Shown here: piece by piece, positions 1 through 7,065 of the stretch | How positions within the stretch are numbered: the stretch's first letter is position 1 | Layout of the letters: each line of letters opens with the position of its first letter | Source: Elusimicrobiota bacterium | GTDB lineage: Bacteria > Elusimicrobiota > Elusimicrobia > Elusimicrobiales > UBA9959 | Length of the DNA stretch: 8,362 bases | NCBI GenBank assembly: GCA_030639665.1 | Contig: DAOWCC010000106.1 | Span: forward strand, 1-8,362 | Direction: 5' to 3' | Made by a program: the position numbers and the translations under genes | Notes under the pieces: model-generated | The model's database searches: none | Seen by the model: only the letters and a program-made list of their open reading frames with translations | What the model was told of the DNA's origin: nothing

Positions 1-417
1 GCAAACTGTTTTTTCGGCGAAACCACTCGCTGAAGATATTGGTTTAATGCCGCGATAATTTTTTTCAGCCGCCAGAAGGGCTTCCATGCCCATTACCGAG
101 CAATGCATTTTTTCGTCCGGCAACCCGCCCAAATATTCGGCTATTTCATTATTGGTTGTTTTCACGGCTTCTTTAAGAGTTTTCCCTTTTATTATTTCCG
201 TCAACGCGGATGAAGACGCGATGGCGCTTACGCAACCAAAGGTTTTGAATTTGGCGTCCAATATTTTCTCCGTTTCTTTTTCTATTTTAAGAGTTAACTT
301 TAAAGCGTCTCCGCAAACAAGATTGCCGATTTCTCCGATGGCGTCCGGATTTTCTATTTCGCCAACATTTCTGGGGTTTTTAAAATGATCAAAAACTTTT
401 TTCGTATAATCCCACAT
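1..417 (-). CDS. nifU: NifU/IscU-type iron-sulfur cluster assembly scaffold, 3' end cut off by the window
   Basis: The first 139 residues are visible and the frame is open through base 1. The protein is a scaffold on which [2Fe-2S]/[4Fe-4S] clusters are built in the cytoplasm from cysteine-desulfurase sulfur, then passed to apoproteins. The three cluster ligands of the family are present: Cys35 in VCGD, with the conserved Asp37, Cys62 in FGC followed by SAIASSSALTE, and Cys106 in MHCS. The N-terminus (YTKKVFDHFKNPRNVGEIENPD) is typical of the family. After the scaffold domain ends near residue 125 the chain continues to AEKTVC at the edge. This resembles the start of a BFD-like [2Fe-2S] domain (CxC...), which would make it the longer NifU form rather than plain IscU, but that part is inference. 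The ATG at 415-417 follows AGAGGA (425-430) by 7 bases. The gene is divergent from the ACT-domain gene. A nifS/iscS partner may lie on either side, but none is visible. Confidence 0.9.
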   Translation of the reverse strand, partial: MWDYTKKVFDHFKNPRNVGEIENPDAIGEIGNLVCGDALKLTLKIEKETEKILDAKFKTFGCVSAIASSSALTEIIKGKTLKEAVKTTNNEIAEYLGGLPDEKMHCSVMGMEALLAAEKNYRGIKPISSASGFAEKTVC

Positions 418-560
418 AAACAAATCCTCTTTTTCCACACCCCCGCATATTGCCTGATAATCGGATTTTTAAGCGCCGATAAACATTATTTGAACGCTGG
501 GGCCATGGTTTTAATCTCATGCATCTTGCTTGAAATAATATTAAATATGATTATCACTAT

Positions 561-589
561 TCAACATGAAAGCCAATTTGTAATATAAT
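561..589 (+). promoter_or_regulatory. Predicted sigma70-type promoter of the ACT-domain gene
   Basis: A perfect -10 box TATAAT (584-589) lies 17 bases downstream of TCAACA (561-566), which matches 4 of 6 positions of TTGACA. The surroundings are AT-rich. Transcription would start near 596, leaving a leader of about 36 bases before the ATG at 632, with the ribosome binding site GGAG at 623-626. There is no stem-loop in the leader that would suggest attenuation. The call rests on sequence match only. Confidence 0.6.
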
Positions 590-631
590 ATCAAAGCACG
601 GCAAAAAACATTCCGCTTTACTGGAGAACTT

Positions 632-1039
632 ATGAATATTAAAATTGTTAAACAATACACGGCTTTTCTTCCAAATATTCCAGGCGCGCTAAACAAATTT
701 ATAGAACTGTTTACAAAAGAAGAAATCAACATCATCGGAATAGCTTCGGAAATAAAAGATGATTCCGGAATCGTAAAAATAGCCGTGGAAATAGACAAAA
801 AAATTAGCTATATCCTTACAAACGCGGGATTTACAACCGTTGAAACCCCGATGCTTTCAATAGATTTAACGGATAAACCCGGGGAACTCTTACTTCTGAC
901 AAAAATATTGGCTCAAAACAATATAAACATTACCACGGTTTACGGAACCACCCTGACAACAAACAAATCTTCAAGAATCCTCTTAAATGTTTCTGACGCC
1001 ACGAAAGCGTTAAAAATATTAAAAAAAGAAAATGTTTAA
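632..1039 (+). CDS. Small protein made of two tandem ACT domains
   Basis: The protein has 135 residues and is almost wholly two ACT domains, the small beta-alpha-beta-beta-alpha-beta folds that bind amino acids or similar ligands and control metabolic enzymes. Domain 1 spans about residues 3-70 with the turn motif LPNIPGALNKFIELF, followed by INIIGIAS. Domain 2 spans about 73-134 with LTDKPGELLLLTKIL, followed by INITTVYGT. The Pro-Gly turn before the first helix is kept in both. There is no catalytic domain, membrane segment or signal peptide, so it is probably a cytoplasmic ligand sensor or regulatory subunit. Which enzyme it serves cannot be told from its neighbours. Free-standing ACT-ACT proteins of this size are widespread in anaerobes and are poorly characterised. 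The start is supported by GGAG (623-626) 5 bases before the ATG and by the promoter at 561-589. It is the only plus-strand gene in the window and converges with marC. Confidence 0.85.
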   Translation: MNIKIVKQYTAFLPNIPGALNKFIELFTKEEINIIGIASEIKDDSGIVKIAVEIDKKISYILTNAGFTTVETPMLSIDLTDKPGELLLLTKILAQNNINITTVYGTTLTTNKSSRILLNVSDATKALKILKKENV

Positions 1040-1065
1040 AATCCGCTAAAACCTTTTTTGGAAGA

Positions 1066-1659
1066 TTAATTTGATAAAAATTTCTTTATCCCTTCAAGCA
1101 CCATTTGAACCGATAAGGTGACTAAAAACATTCCCATCAACTTTTCAAGAGCGAGCATTCCCCTTTTCCCAAAAAGTTTTGATAAATAGCCCGAGAAACT
1201 GAGAATTAAAATATTCACCAGCCACGCGCATAAAACCACCAAAAGCCACATACTCCACAAATGAGGCTCGCGCATGGTAAATATAAGTATGATTGTTAAT
1301 GTCGAGGGACCGCAAACAAGAGGAATGGCAAGAGGAACAATAAAAGGCTCTCCTTCGGGATTGGCTGCAAAATTCGCCTTACCCGGAAAAATCATTCCCA
1401 TCGCTATAATAAATAAAATAATTCCGCCGGCAACACTTAAAGACACTATATTGATATTAAGAAGCGTCATTACGGACTTACCGAAAAAAAGAAAAAATAT
1501 CATTATAAACAAAGCTATAAAAAGCTCTCTTATAACAATTTTTTTTCTTCTTTCTTCGGGAACGCCTTTAAGCGTGGAAATAAAAACGGGAAGATTTCCC
1601 ATTGGATCCATAACAAGCGTTAATGTAAAAATTGACGATATTAAATAAGCCAAATCCAT
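1066..1659 (-). CDS. MarC-family (UPF0056) integral membrane protein
   Basis: The protein has 197 residues, the normal length for the MarC/YhgN/YchE family of inner-membrane proteins. Their transport substrate, if any, is not established. The old link of MarC to multiple antibiotic resistance has not held up. Six hydrophobic segments can be read at about residues 5-28, 46-66, 72-92, 107-128, 134-156 and 169-191. Family hallmarks are MDPMGNLPVF (17-26), the small-residue stretch VAGGIILFIIAMGM (76-89), PLAIPLVCGPSTLT (109-122) and the C-terminal KLMGMFLVTLSVQMVLEGIKKF. The two DP-G-N-P and P-GPSTLT motifs fall in equivalent places in the two halves, as expected for an internally duplicated fold. 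The ATG at 1657-1659 has GAGG (1667-1670) 7 bases upstream. It starts 47 bases after the gyrA stop on the same strand, so readthrough from the gyrase genes is plausible. A functional tie to gyrase is not implied. Confidence 0.9.
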   Translation of the reverse strand: MDLAYLISSIFTLTLVMDPMGNLPVFISTLKGVPEERRKKIVIRELFIALFIMIFFLFFGKSVMTLLNINIVSLSVAGGIILFIIAMGMIFPGKANFAANPEGEPFIVPLAIPLVCGPSTLTIILIFTMREPHLWSMWLLVVLCAWLVNILILSFSGYLSKLFGKRGMLALEKLMGMFLVTLSVQMVLEGIKKFLSN

Positions 1660-1706
1660 AAAACCGCCTCGGGCTTTTAGAAATAATTTACGCTGAGAAT
1701 TTTAAA

Positions 1707-4220
1707 TTAAAGCAATTTATTGTCCTTAATTTGTTTAACCGGCGAAACATCTTCGTCTATAATGGTCTCCACGCTGGCAACTTTATCCCCATCTTGGAGC
1801 CTAACAAGCCTTACTCCCTGAGTATTTCTTGAGATAACCCTTAGGCTCTTACATGACATTCTTATAATTTTCCCTTTTTCAGTCATAAATATAAGATCGT
1901 CTTTATCGAGCACAAGATATATTCCCACCCCTTTGCCGTTTCTGGCGCTCGCCTTTATGGTTATAACTCCTCTTCCGCCTCTGCGTTGATTCCTATATTC
2001 GTCAAGCTTGGTTTTCTTGCCATAACCATTCTCACAAACGGTAAGAAGTCTTTTTTTTGTTTCGGGTTCTGCAACTTCCATCCCCACAATAGTATCCCCT
2101 TTGGCAAGCTTCATTCCCGTAACGCCACGGGCGGTTCTGCCCATAGACCTTACATTTGATTCGGGAAATCTTATGGACATGCCGTTTTGCGTGCCCATGA
2201 TTATTTCATGTTTTCCGTCAGTATGGCCGACACTTGTAAGAAGATCTCCATCTTCAAGCGTTATGGCCGCGATACCCGTGCGCCTAATATTGGCAAAAGC
2301 TCCGATAGGTGTTTTTTTAATTCTCCCTGTTTTTGTGCACATAACAAGATAGGTTTCTTTTCCTTTAGCCTCATCAAAAGATTCTATAGCTATAACAGAT
2401 GTTATTTTTTCATCTTTCACCGTCTGCAGGAGATTAACAATAGCTTTTCCTCTGGAGGTTCTGTTGCCTTCGGGAATTTCATAACCCTTAAGGGAATAGA
2501 TTTTTCCGCGCGAGGTAAAGAACATTATAGTGGCATGGCTTGAAGTTACAAAAAGCCTTTCTATAAAATCAGCATCCTTAACATCAGAACCTATAATTCC
2601 TTTGCCTCCCCTGCCCTGGACTTTATAGGTATCCACGGGAATGCGCTTAATATAACCGCCGTGAGAAAGCGTTATAACAACATTCTCTTCGGGAATTAAA
2701 TCTTCTATGGCAAGCTCTGTGGCTTCAATGGTTATCTCCGATCTTCTTTTGTCGCCGTATTTCTTTTTAATTTCTCCAAGCTCATCAATAATAATTTTTA
2801 AAACTTTTTTAGGATCTTTAAGAATCCCCTGAAGCTCGGCTATAAGCTTTAAAAGAGCTTTATGCTCTTCCTGTATTTGCCCCGATTCAAGACGGGTAAG
2901 CTGATGCAGTCTCATATCCAAAACAGCTTGCGCTTGAATATCCGTAAAAGAAAATTTACTTATCAACTTAACTTTCGCCTCGGCGGCGTCTTTTGATTTT
3001 CTAATAATAGCGACAACTTCATCCATGTTTTTAATCGCTATAAGAAAACCCTCTAAAATATGAGCTCTGCGCTGAGCTTTCTTTAAATCAAATTTAACCC
3101 TGTTTACAATAACTTCTTTTCTGTGTTTTAAGAAATGATGCACAACTTCTTTAATGGAAAGAACTTTGGGCCGGCCTTCAACAATAGCCAGCATTATAAC
3201 GCCAAAAGAGGTTTTAAGCTGTGTATGTTTGAATAATTGATTCAAAACAACCTGAGCATTACCGTCTCTTTTAACTTCAATCACCAATCTCATACCGCGG
3301 CGGTCAGATTCATCTCTTATGTCTGAAATATCAACAATCTTTTTACTTCTTACAAGATCGACTATAGAGTTGATTAAATTGGTTTTGTTAACCTGATAAG
3401 GAATTTCAGTTACCACGATAGCTTGTTTATTTCCTTTTATATCTTCAATATCGGTTTTGGCATAAGTCTTAATAGAACCGCGGCCGGTCTCAAAATAATC
3501 TTTTATTCCCCTTTTTCCTTTTATTATGCCGCCAGTGGGAAAATCAGGACCCTTCATAATTTTCATTATGTCTCTTATTTCCATATCGGGATTATCGATA
3601 AGGGCCATTGTTAAATCGCAAACTTCACTTAAATTATGTGTCGGAATATTTGTCGCCATACCTACAGCTATACCGCTTGAGCCATTGGTAAGCAAACAAG
3701 GAAATTTGGCCGGAAGCACAGTGGGCTCGCTTAAGGAACCGTCATAATTGGGAATAAATTTAACTGTCTTTTTTTCTATATCGCCCAGCATTTCCTCGGC
3801 AACACCCGACATTCTGATTTCAGTATAACGCATGGCCGCCGCGGAGTCCCCATCGACAGAACCAAAGTTTCCCTGCCCATCGGCAAGAGTGTATCTTAAA
3901 GAAAAAGGCTGAGCCATTCTAACAAGAGAATCATAAACGGCCGTATCCCCGTGCGGATGATATTTACCCAAAACATCTCCGACTACGCGAGCGGATTTCT
4001 TATGCGCCTTATTATGTTTTAACCCCATTTCATTCATGGCATATAAAACCCTTCTGTGAACAGGTTTAAGGCCGTCTCTAACATCAGGTAAAGCTCTTCC
4101 CACAATAACACTCATGGAATATTTTATATAGGACGCTTCCATTTCCTCGCTAATAGCTCTATCTTTTATATTTGAAAAAAGCTCATCCGAAGTGGAATTG
4201 TTTTTTTTCTGTTCAGTCAT
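1707..4220 (-). CDS. gyrA: DNA gyrase subunit A
   Basis: With gyrB this forms the A2B2 enzyme that introduces negative supercoils using ATP. GyrA cuts and rejoins DNA and wraps it. The protein has 837 residues from the chosen ATG. The winged-helix/tower core is at about 20-500. The catalytic Arg131-Tyr132 pair lies in AAMRYTEIR, where Tyr132 matches E. coli Tyr122. The quinolone region reads HPHGDTAVYD (88-97), with Thr93 and Asp97 at E. coli positions 83 and 87. The beta-pinwheel DNA-wrapping domain runs from about 512 to 820. It has a GyrA-box-like QGRGGKG at 535-541 in the first blade and a canonical box QRRGGRG at 745-751 in a late blade. Carrying gyrase-like boxes and lying next to gyrB argue for GyrA rather than ParC. 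An in-frame GTG at 4241 would add seven residues (to 844) but has no ribosome binding site, whereas GGGAG lies 5 bases before the ATG at 4218-4220. Codons 4-7 contain a run of eight A. The gene starts 48 bases after the gyrB stop. Confidence 0.97.
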   Translation of the reverse strand: MTEQKKNNSTSDELFSNIKDRAISEEMEASYIKYSMSVIVGRALPDVRDGLKPVHRRVLYAMNEMGLKHNKAHKKSARVVGDVLGKYHPHGDTAVYDSLVRMAQPFSLRYTLADGQGNFGSVDGDSAAAMRYTEIRMSGVAEEMLGDIEKKTVKFIPNYDGSLSEPTVLPAKFPCLLTNGSSGIAVGMATNIPTHNLSEVCDLTMALIDNPDMEIRDIMKIMKGPDFPTGGIIKGKRGIKDYFETGRGSIKTYAKTDIEDIKGNKQAIVVTEIPYQVNKTNLINSIVDLVRSKKIVDISDIRDESDRRGMRLVIEVKRDGNAQVVLNQLFKHTQLKTSFGVIMLAIVEGRPKVLSIKEVVHHFLKHRKEVIVNRVKFDLKKAQRRAHILEGFLIAIKNMDEVVAIIRKSKDAAEAKVKLISKFSFTDIQAQAVLDMRLHQLTRLESGQIQEEHKALLKLIAELQGILKDPKKVLKIIIDELGEIKKKYGDKRRSEITIEATELAIEDLIPEENVVITLSHGGYIKRIPVDTYKVQGRGGKGIIGSDVKDADFIERLFVTSSHATIMFFTSRGKIYSLKGYEIPEGNRTSRGKAIVNLLQTVKDEKITSVIAIESFDEAKGKETYLVMCTKTGRIKKTPIGAFANIRRTGIAAITLEDGDLLTSVGHTDGKHEIIMGTQNGMSIRFPESNVRSMGRTARGVTGMKLAKGDTIVGMEVAEPETKKRLLTVCENGYGKKTKLDEYRNQRRGGRGVITIKASARNGKGVGIYLVLDKDDLIFMTEKGKIIRMSCKSLRVISRNTQGVRLVRLQDGDKVASVETIIDEDVSPVKQIKDNKLL

Positions 4221-4225
4221 AATTT

Positions 4226-4230
4226 CTCCC
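4226..4230 (-). promoter_or_regulatory. Ribosome binding site that sets the gyrA start
   Basis: Read on the minus strand this is GGGAG, followed by AAATT and then ATG ACT GAA. It lies inside the extension that would be coded if translation began at the GTG at 4241. The GTG has only A/T-rich sequence upstream. The shorter protein beginning MTEQ is therefore preferred. Confidence 0.7.
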
Positions 4231-4268
4231 AAAAATAGCACATAAAATTAATTTTTAGCCAAAAAAAC

Positions 4269-6737
4269 TTAAATATCAAGATCCATGGCTTCCAAGGCAT
4301 TTTGCTCAATAAAAAGTCTTCTGGGCTCAACCTTATCTCCCATAAGCGTGGTAAAAATAGTTTCAGCTTTAACGGGATCTTCAAGTGTAACCTTAAGAAG
4401 ACGCCTTTTCATCGGGTCCATAGTAGTTTCCCAAAGCTGTTCGGGATTCATTTCTCCAAGACCTTTATATCTTTGAACGCCAATATTTGAAGTTCCCATT
4501 TTTATCAAATCTTTTAAAAGACCTTTCAAATCAAAAACATTGGCCTTTGTTTTTTCGTTAGAAAACATAAATAAAGGATTTTTTCTATCTTCTTCCTTCA
4601 TAAAATATTCATCAACGCTGTGGCCCATTTTCTTCAGTTTTTCATTTATATTTTCTATTTTTTCCAATTCACCGAGAGGTTGAAATTCAGGTCCCAAGTC
4701 TTCTTCTTCCAAGGCCGTATCTCCGTCAGAAGACTCTTTTGCTAAATTTTCTTTCCTTTCTTTAATATATTCTTCCTCATAAGCCATCCACTCTGTTTCA
4801 GAATAGAAATATTTATAAGTCCCGTCTTTACATTCTATACGATGCAAAGGGATTTTCCCTTTAAGCGCCATTTTTTTATAATCGTCAAAACTTAAGTTTT
4901 TAATCTCAAGTTTTTTAATGGCATTTTCAAGATTGGTTATAAGCTTCAAAAGCTCTTCCAATTCTTTCGAAGTTAAAATTTTTCCTTTGGAATTTTTAAC
5001 CTCAAAAGCTTTCACGGATTCTTTAATCATCCAGGATTGAAGCTGTTCGTCATTATCAAAATATTTCTCTTTTTTACCTTGCTTGGTTTTATATAAAGGC
5101 GGCTGAGCCAAATAAATATAACCCTTTTCAATCAAGGGTCTCATTTGCCTATAAAGAAAAGTTAAAAGCAAGGTTGTTATATGCTGGCCGTCAACATCGG
5201 CATCAGCCATAAGAATTATTTTATGATAACGAAGTTTTGATATATCAAAACCATCTTCCCCCTCGCCAACGCTCGTGCCGATGGCGGAAATAAGAATTCT
5301 GATCTGTTCGTTTGAAATTATTTTAACAAGCTGAGCTTTTTCAACATTAAGAATTTTTCCTCTTAAAGGAAGAATAGCTTGAAAAACCCTATCCCTGCCT
5401 TGTTTGGCCGAACCTCCCGCGGAATCTCCCTCAACAATATAAAGCTCGCTTTTAGCTGGATCTCTCTCTTGGCAATCGGCAAGTTTTCCGGGAAGCCCCG
5501 AATCCATCAAGGTTCCTTTGCGCCTTGCAAGATCTTTGGCCTTTCTGGCCGCCAATCTCGCTTCGGCCGCCGATATGGATTTTTGGCAAATAGCTTTAGC
5601 TACCGTTGGATTTTCTTCAAAAAAATTACCCAAAGCCTCTCCCATTATAGAACGAACATAACCATCCACTTCAGAGTTGCCAAGTTTTGTTTTCGTCTGG
5701 CCTTCAAACTGAGGATTTCCAATTTTAATGGAAATAATGGCGGATAAACCCTCTCTTACATCATCGCCCGACACCGTATATGTTTTATTTTTTAGAAGGT
5801 CGTATTTTTTTATATATTCGTTTATTATTCTAGTTAAAGCGAAACGAAAGCCGGAAACATGAGTTCCGCCTTCTATCGTTTTAATATTATTAACGAAAGA
5901 ATACACATTTTCCGAATATTCATTATTATATTGGATGGCAAAATCCAGTATCACCTCATCCTCTTCTTTGCTCATGGAGATAGGTTCGGGATGAAGAACC
6001 GTTTTACTGGTATTTAAAAATTTAACAAACTGCTTAATTCCGCCTTCATAAAAAAATGTGTGTTTTTTATCGTTTCTTTCGTCAATAAAAGTAATTCTTG
6101 TTTTAGGATTTAAAAAAGCAAGCTCCCTGAGCCTGTTTGAAATTATATCGAAAGAAAAAATAGCGTCGCCGAAAATCTTAACATCGGGCTTAAAACAAAT
6201 GGATGTTCCGTGTAAATCCGTTTTTCCATCGGTTTTAACTTTTCCCTGAGGTTTTCCCGCTCTATATTCTTGTTTGTAAATTTTGCCTTTTCTGTAAATT
6301 TCAACTTTCAGCCATTCTGAAAGCGCGTTTACAACGGAAACACCAACTCCGTGCAATCCGCCCGAAACCTTATAGGCTCCTTTTTCAAACTTTCCGCCGG
6401 CATGAAGAACGGTCATAACGACTTCCAGGGCGGACTTCCCTTTAAGTTTAGGGTCTTTTACATCATCCATGGCGTCAACGGGAATTCCGCGGCCATTATC
6501 GGTAACCATACAAATATTATCTTCTTTAAAAACAATCTCTATACTATTACAGCCTCCGGCGAGAATTTCATCTATGGAATTATCCACAATTTCATAAACA
6601 AGATGATGAAGCCCCTGATGGCCGGTGGAACCGATATACATAGCGGGTCTTTTCCGAACGGCTTCAAGCCCCTCTAAAACCTGTATTTGAGAAGAATCAT
6701 ATTTTTTAGCTTTAGCCTCTATAGTTTCCTTAGACAT
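4269..6737 (-). CDS. gyrB: DNA gyrase subunit B
   Basis: This is the ATPase subunit of gyrase and also carries the metal-binding TOPRIM domain used for DNA cleavage. The GHKL ATPase fold is at about 15-230: Glu49 (general base, E. coli Glu42) and Asn53 in YEIVDNSIDE, DNGRGIP at 80-86, GGLHGVGVSVVNALS at 126-140, and His-Gly-Thr178 (E. coli Thr165). Arg149 matches the coumarin-contact Arg136. The transducer domain is at about 231-400. TOPRIM has EGDSAGG at 436-442 (Glu436) and the acidic triad Asp512, Asp514, Asp516 in MADADVDG. The tail motif QRYKGLGEMNPEQLWETTMDP (755-775) contacts GyrA. The total of 822 residues is long because about 190 residues (roughly 562-752) are inserted between the TOPRIM strand LAQPPLYK and QRYKGLGEM, as in Gram-negative-type GyrB; B. 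subtilis lacks it. The insert is rich in Lys and Glu. The start follows AAGGAG (6748-6753) by 10 bases, 22 bases after the dciA stop. Confidence 0.98.
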   Translation of the reverse strand: MSKETIEAKAKKYDSSQIQVLEGLEAVRKRPAMYIGSTGHQGLHHLVYEIVDNSIDEILAGGCNSIEIVFKEDNICMVTDNGRGIPVDAMDDVKDPKLKGKSALEVVMTVLHAGGKFEKGAYKVSGGLHGVGVSVVNALSEWLKVEIYRKGKIYKQEYRAGKPQGKVKTDGKTDLHGTSICFKPDVKIFGDAIFSFDIISNRLRELAFLNPKTRITFIDERNDKKHTFFYEGGIKQFVKFLNTSKTVLHPEPISMSKEEDEVILDFAIQYNNEYSENVYSFVNNIKTIEGGTHVSGFRFALTRIINEYIKKYDLLKNKTYTVSGDDVREGLSAIISIKIGNPQFEGQTKTKLGNSEVDGYVRSIMGEALGNFFEENPTVAKAICQKSISAAEARLAARKAKDLARRKGTLMDSGLPGKLADCQERDPAKSELYIVEGDSAGGSAKQGRDRVFQAILPLRGKILNVEKAQLVKIISNEQIRILISAIGTSVGEGEDGFDISKLRYHKIILMADADVDGQHITTLLLTFLYRQMRPLIEKGYIYLAQPPLYKTKQGKKEKYFDNDEQLQSWMIKESVKAFEVKNSKGKILTSKELEELLKLITNLENAIKKLEIKNLSFDDYKKMALKGKIPLHRIECKDGTYKYFYSETEWMAYEEEYIKERKENLAKESSDGDTALEEEDLGPEFQPLGELEKIENINEKLKKMGHSVDEYFMKEEDRKNPLFMFSNEKTKANVFDLKGLLKDLIKMGTSNIGVQRYKGLGEMNPEQLWETTMDPMKRRLLKVTLEDPVKAETIFTTLMGDKVEPRRLFIEQNALEAMDLDI

Positions 6738-6759
6738 AATAAAAAAGCTCCTTAGATGT

Positions 6760-7062
6760 TTAAAATGTATTCGCGATTTTTAAATATTTAATCCACGGCG
6801 AACGAAAATATTTATTAAGACTTTTTATTGTGTTCCGACTCTTAAAAACAATTTCATTCGCCACAACGGAAGAGTCGGCTTTTATTACCAATGTGTTTTT
6901 TTTAACGCCGAGAAGAACGCAATGTTCTCCAAGCGCGCCCATTTCCTTATCCCAAACAGACTCTAAAATCAAAAGCCTGTCTATATTAAAACCTTTAAAG
7001 CATTTCCATGAATTGGTTTTCTTTATAGGGGTCCAGTTTTGAGTTCTTTTTGTCAGAAACAT
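6760..7062 (-). CDS. dciA: Short DUF721/DciA-type protein, likely replicative helicase loader or operator
   Basis: The protein has 100 residues. It matches the DUF721 pattern at about residues 28-95: a helix ending VWDKEMGALGEHCVLLGVKKNTL, then the strand VIKADSSVVANEIVFKSRNTIKSLNKYF. This corresponds to the family consensus W..VVG..I..H..p..l..g.L.V.v.ss.wa.EL. Members named DciA interact with DnaB helicase and help load it in bacteria lacking DnaC or DnaI. DUF721 genes are often found between the dnaN/recF region and gyrB, as here. The link to helicase loading comes from the family and position, not from catalytic residues. It is at the short end of the family, with only about 27 residues before the core. 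The dnaN stop TGA is followed directly by TAA and then this ATG, so only 3 bases separate the genes and translation is probably coupled. A weak GAGAAG lies 8 bases before the ATG, inside the end of dnaN. The gyrB binding site begins 6 bases past its stop. Confidence 0.75.
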   Translation of the reverse strand: MFLTKRTQNWTPIKKTNSWKCFKGFNIDRLLILESVWDKEMGALGEHCVLLGVKKNTLVIKADSSVVANEIVFKSRNTIKSLNKYFRSPWIKYLKIANTF

Positions 7063-7065
7063 TTA

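Noticed and set aside
460..480. Inverted repeat ATCGG...CCGAT upstream of the NifU gene
   Set aside because: The stem is only five pairs with an 11-base loop. I see no match to an iron-sulfur regulator site such as IscR, and chance is sufficient.
385..588. Plus-strand open frame of 67 codons over the start of the NifU gene and the divergent spacer
   Set aside because: No ribosome binding site, no recognisable family, and it is largely antisense to a well-supported gene and to the promoter region.
1073..1090. Perfect six-base inverted repeat GATAAA-AATTTC-TTTATC near the convergent gene ends
   Set aside because: The stem is almost all A/T, lies inside the marC coding end and has no following T-run for either gene, so it is not supportable as a terminator.
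1274..1648. Plus-strand open frame of 124 codons opposite marC
   Set aside because: It is an antisense shadow of a clear membrane protein gene. The translated sequence has no domain features or start signal.
1660..1680. Possible terminator between gyrA and marC (AAAACCGCC...GGGCTTTT on the plus strand)
   Set aside because: It looks like a terminator at a glance, but the arms do not pair: only a three-base GCC/GGC core plus A/T ends with mismatches. It also contains the marC ribosome binding site.
4244..4255. Twelve-base palindrome AAAATTAATTTT between gyrB and gyrA
   Set aside because: It is made of A and T only, has no loop and matches no known operator. It is expected by chance in an AT-rich spacer.
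5379..5747. Plus-strand open frame of 122 codons opposite gyrB
   Set aside because: It is antisense to the conserved gyrB region including EGDSAGG. The composition is that of a reverse-strand shadow, with no ribosome binding site.
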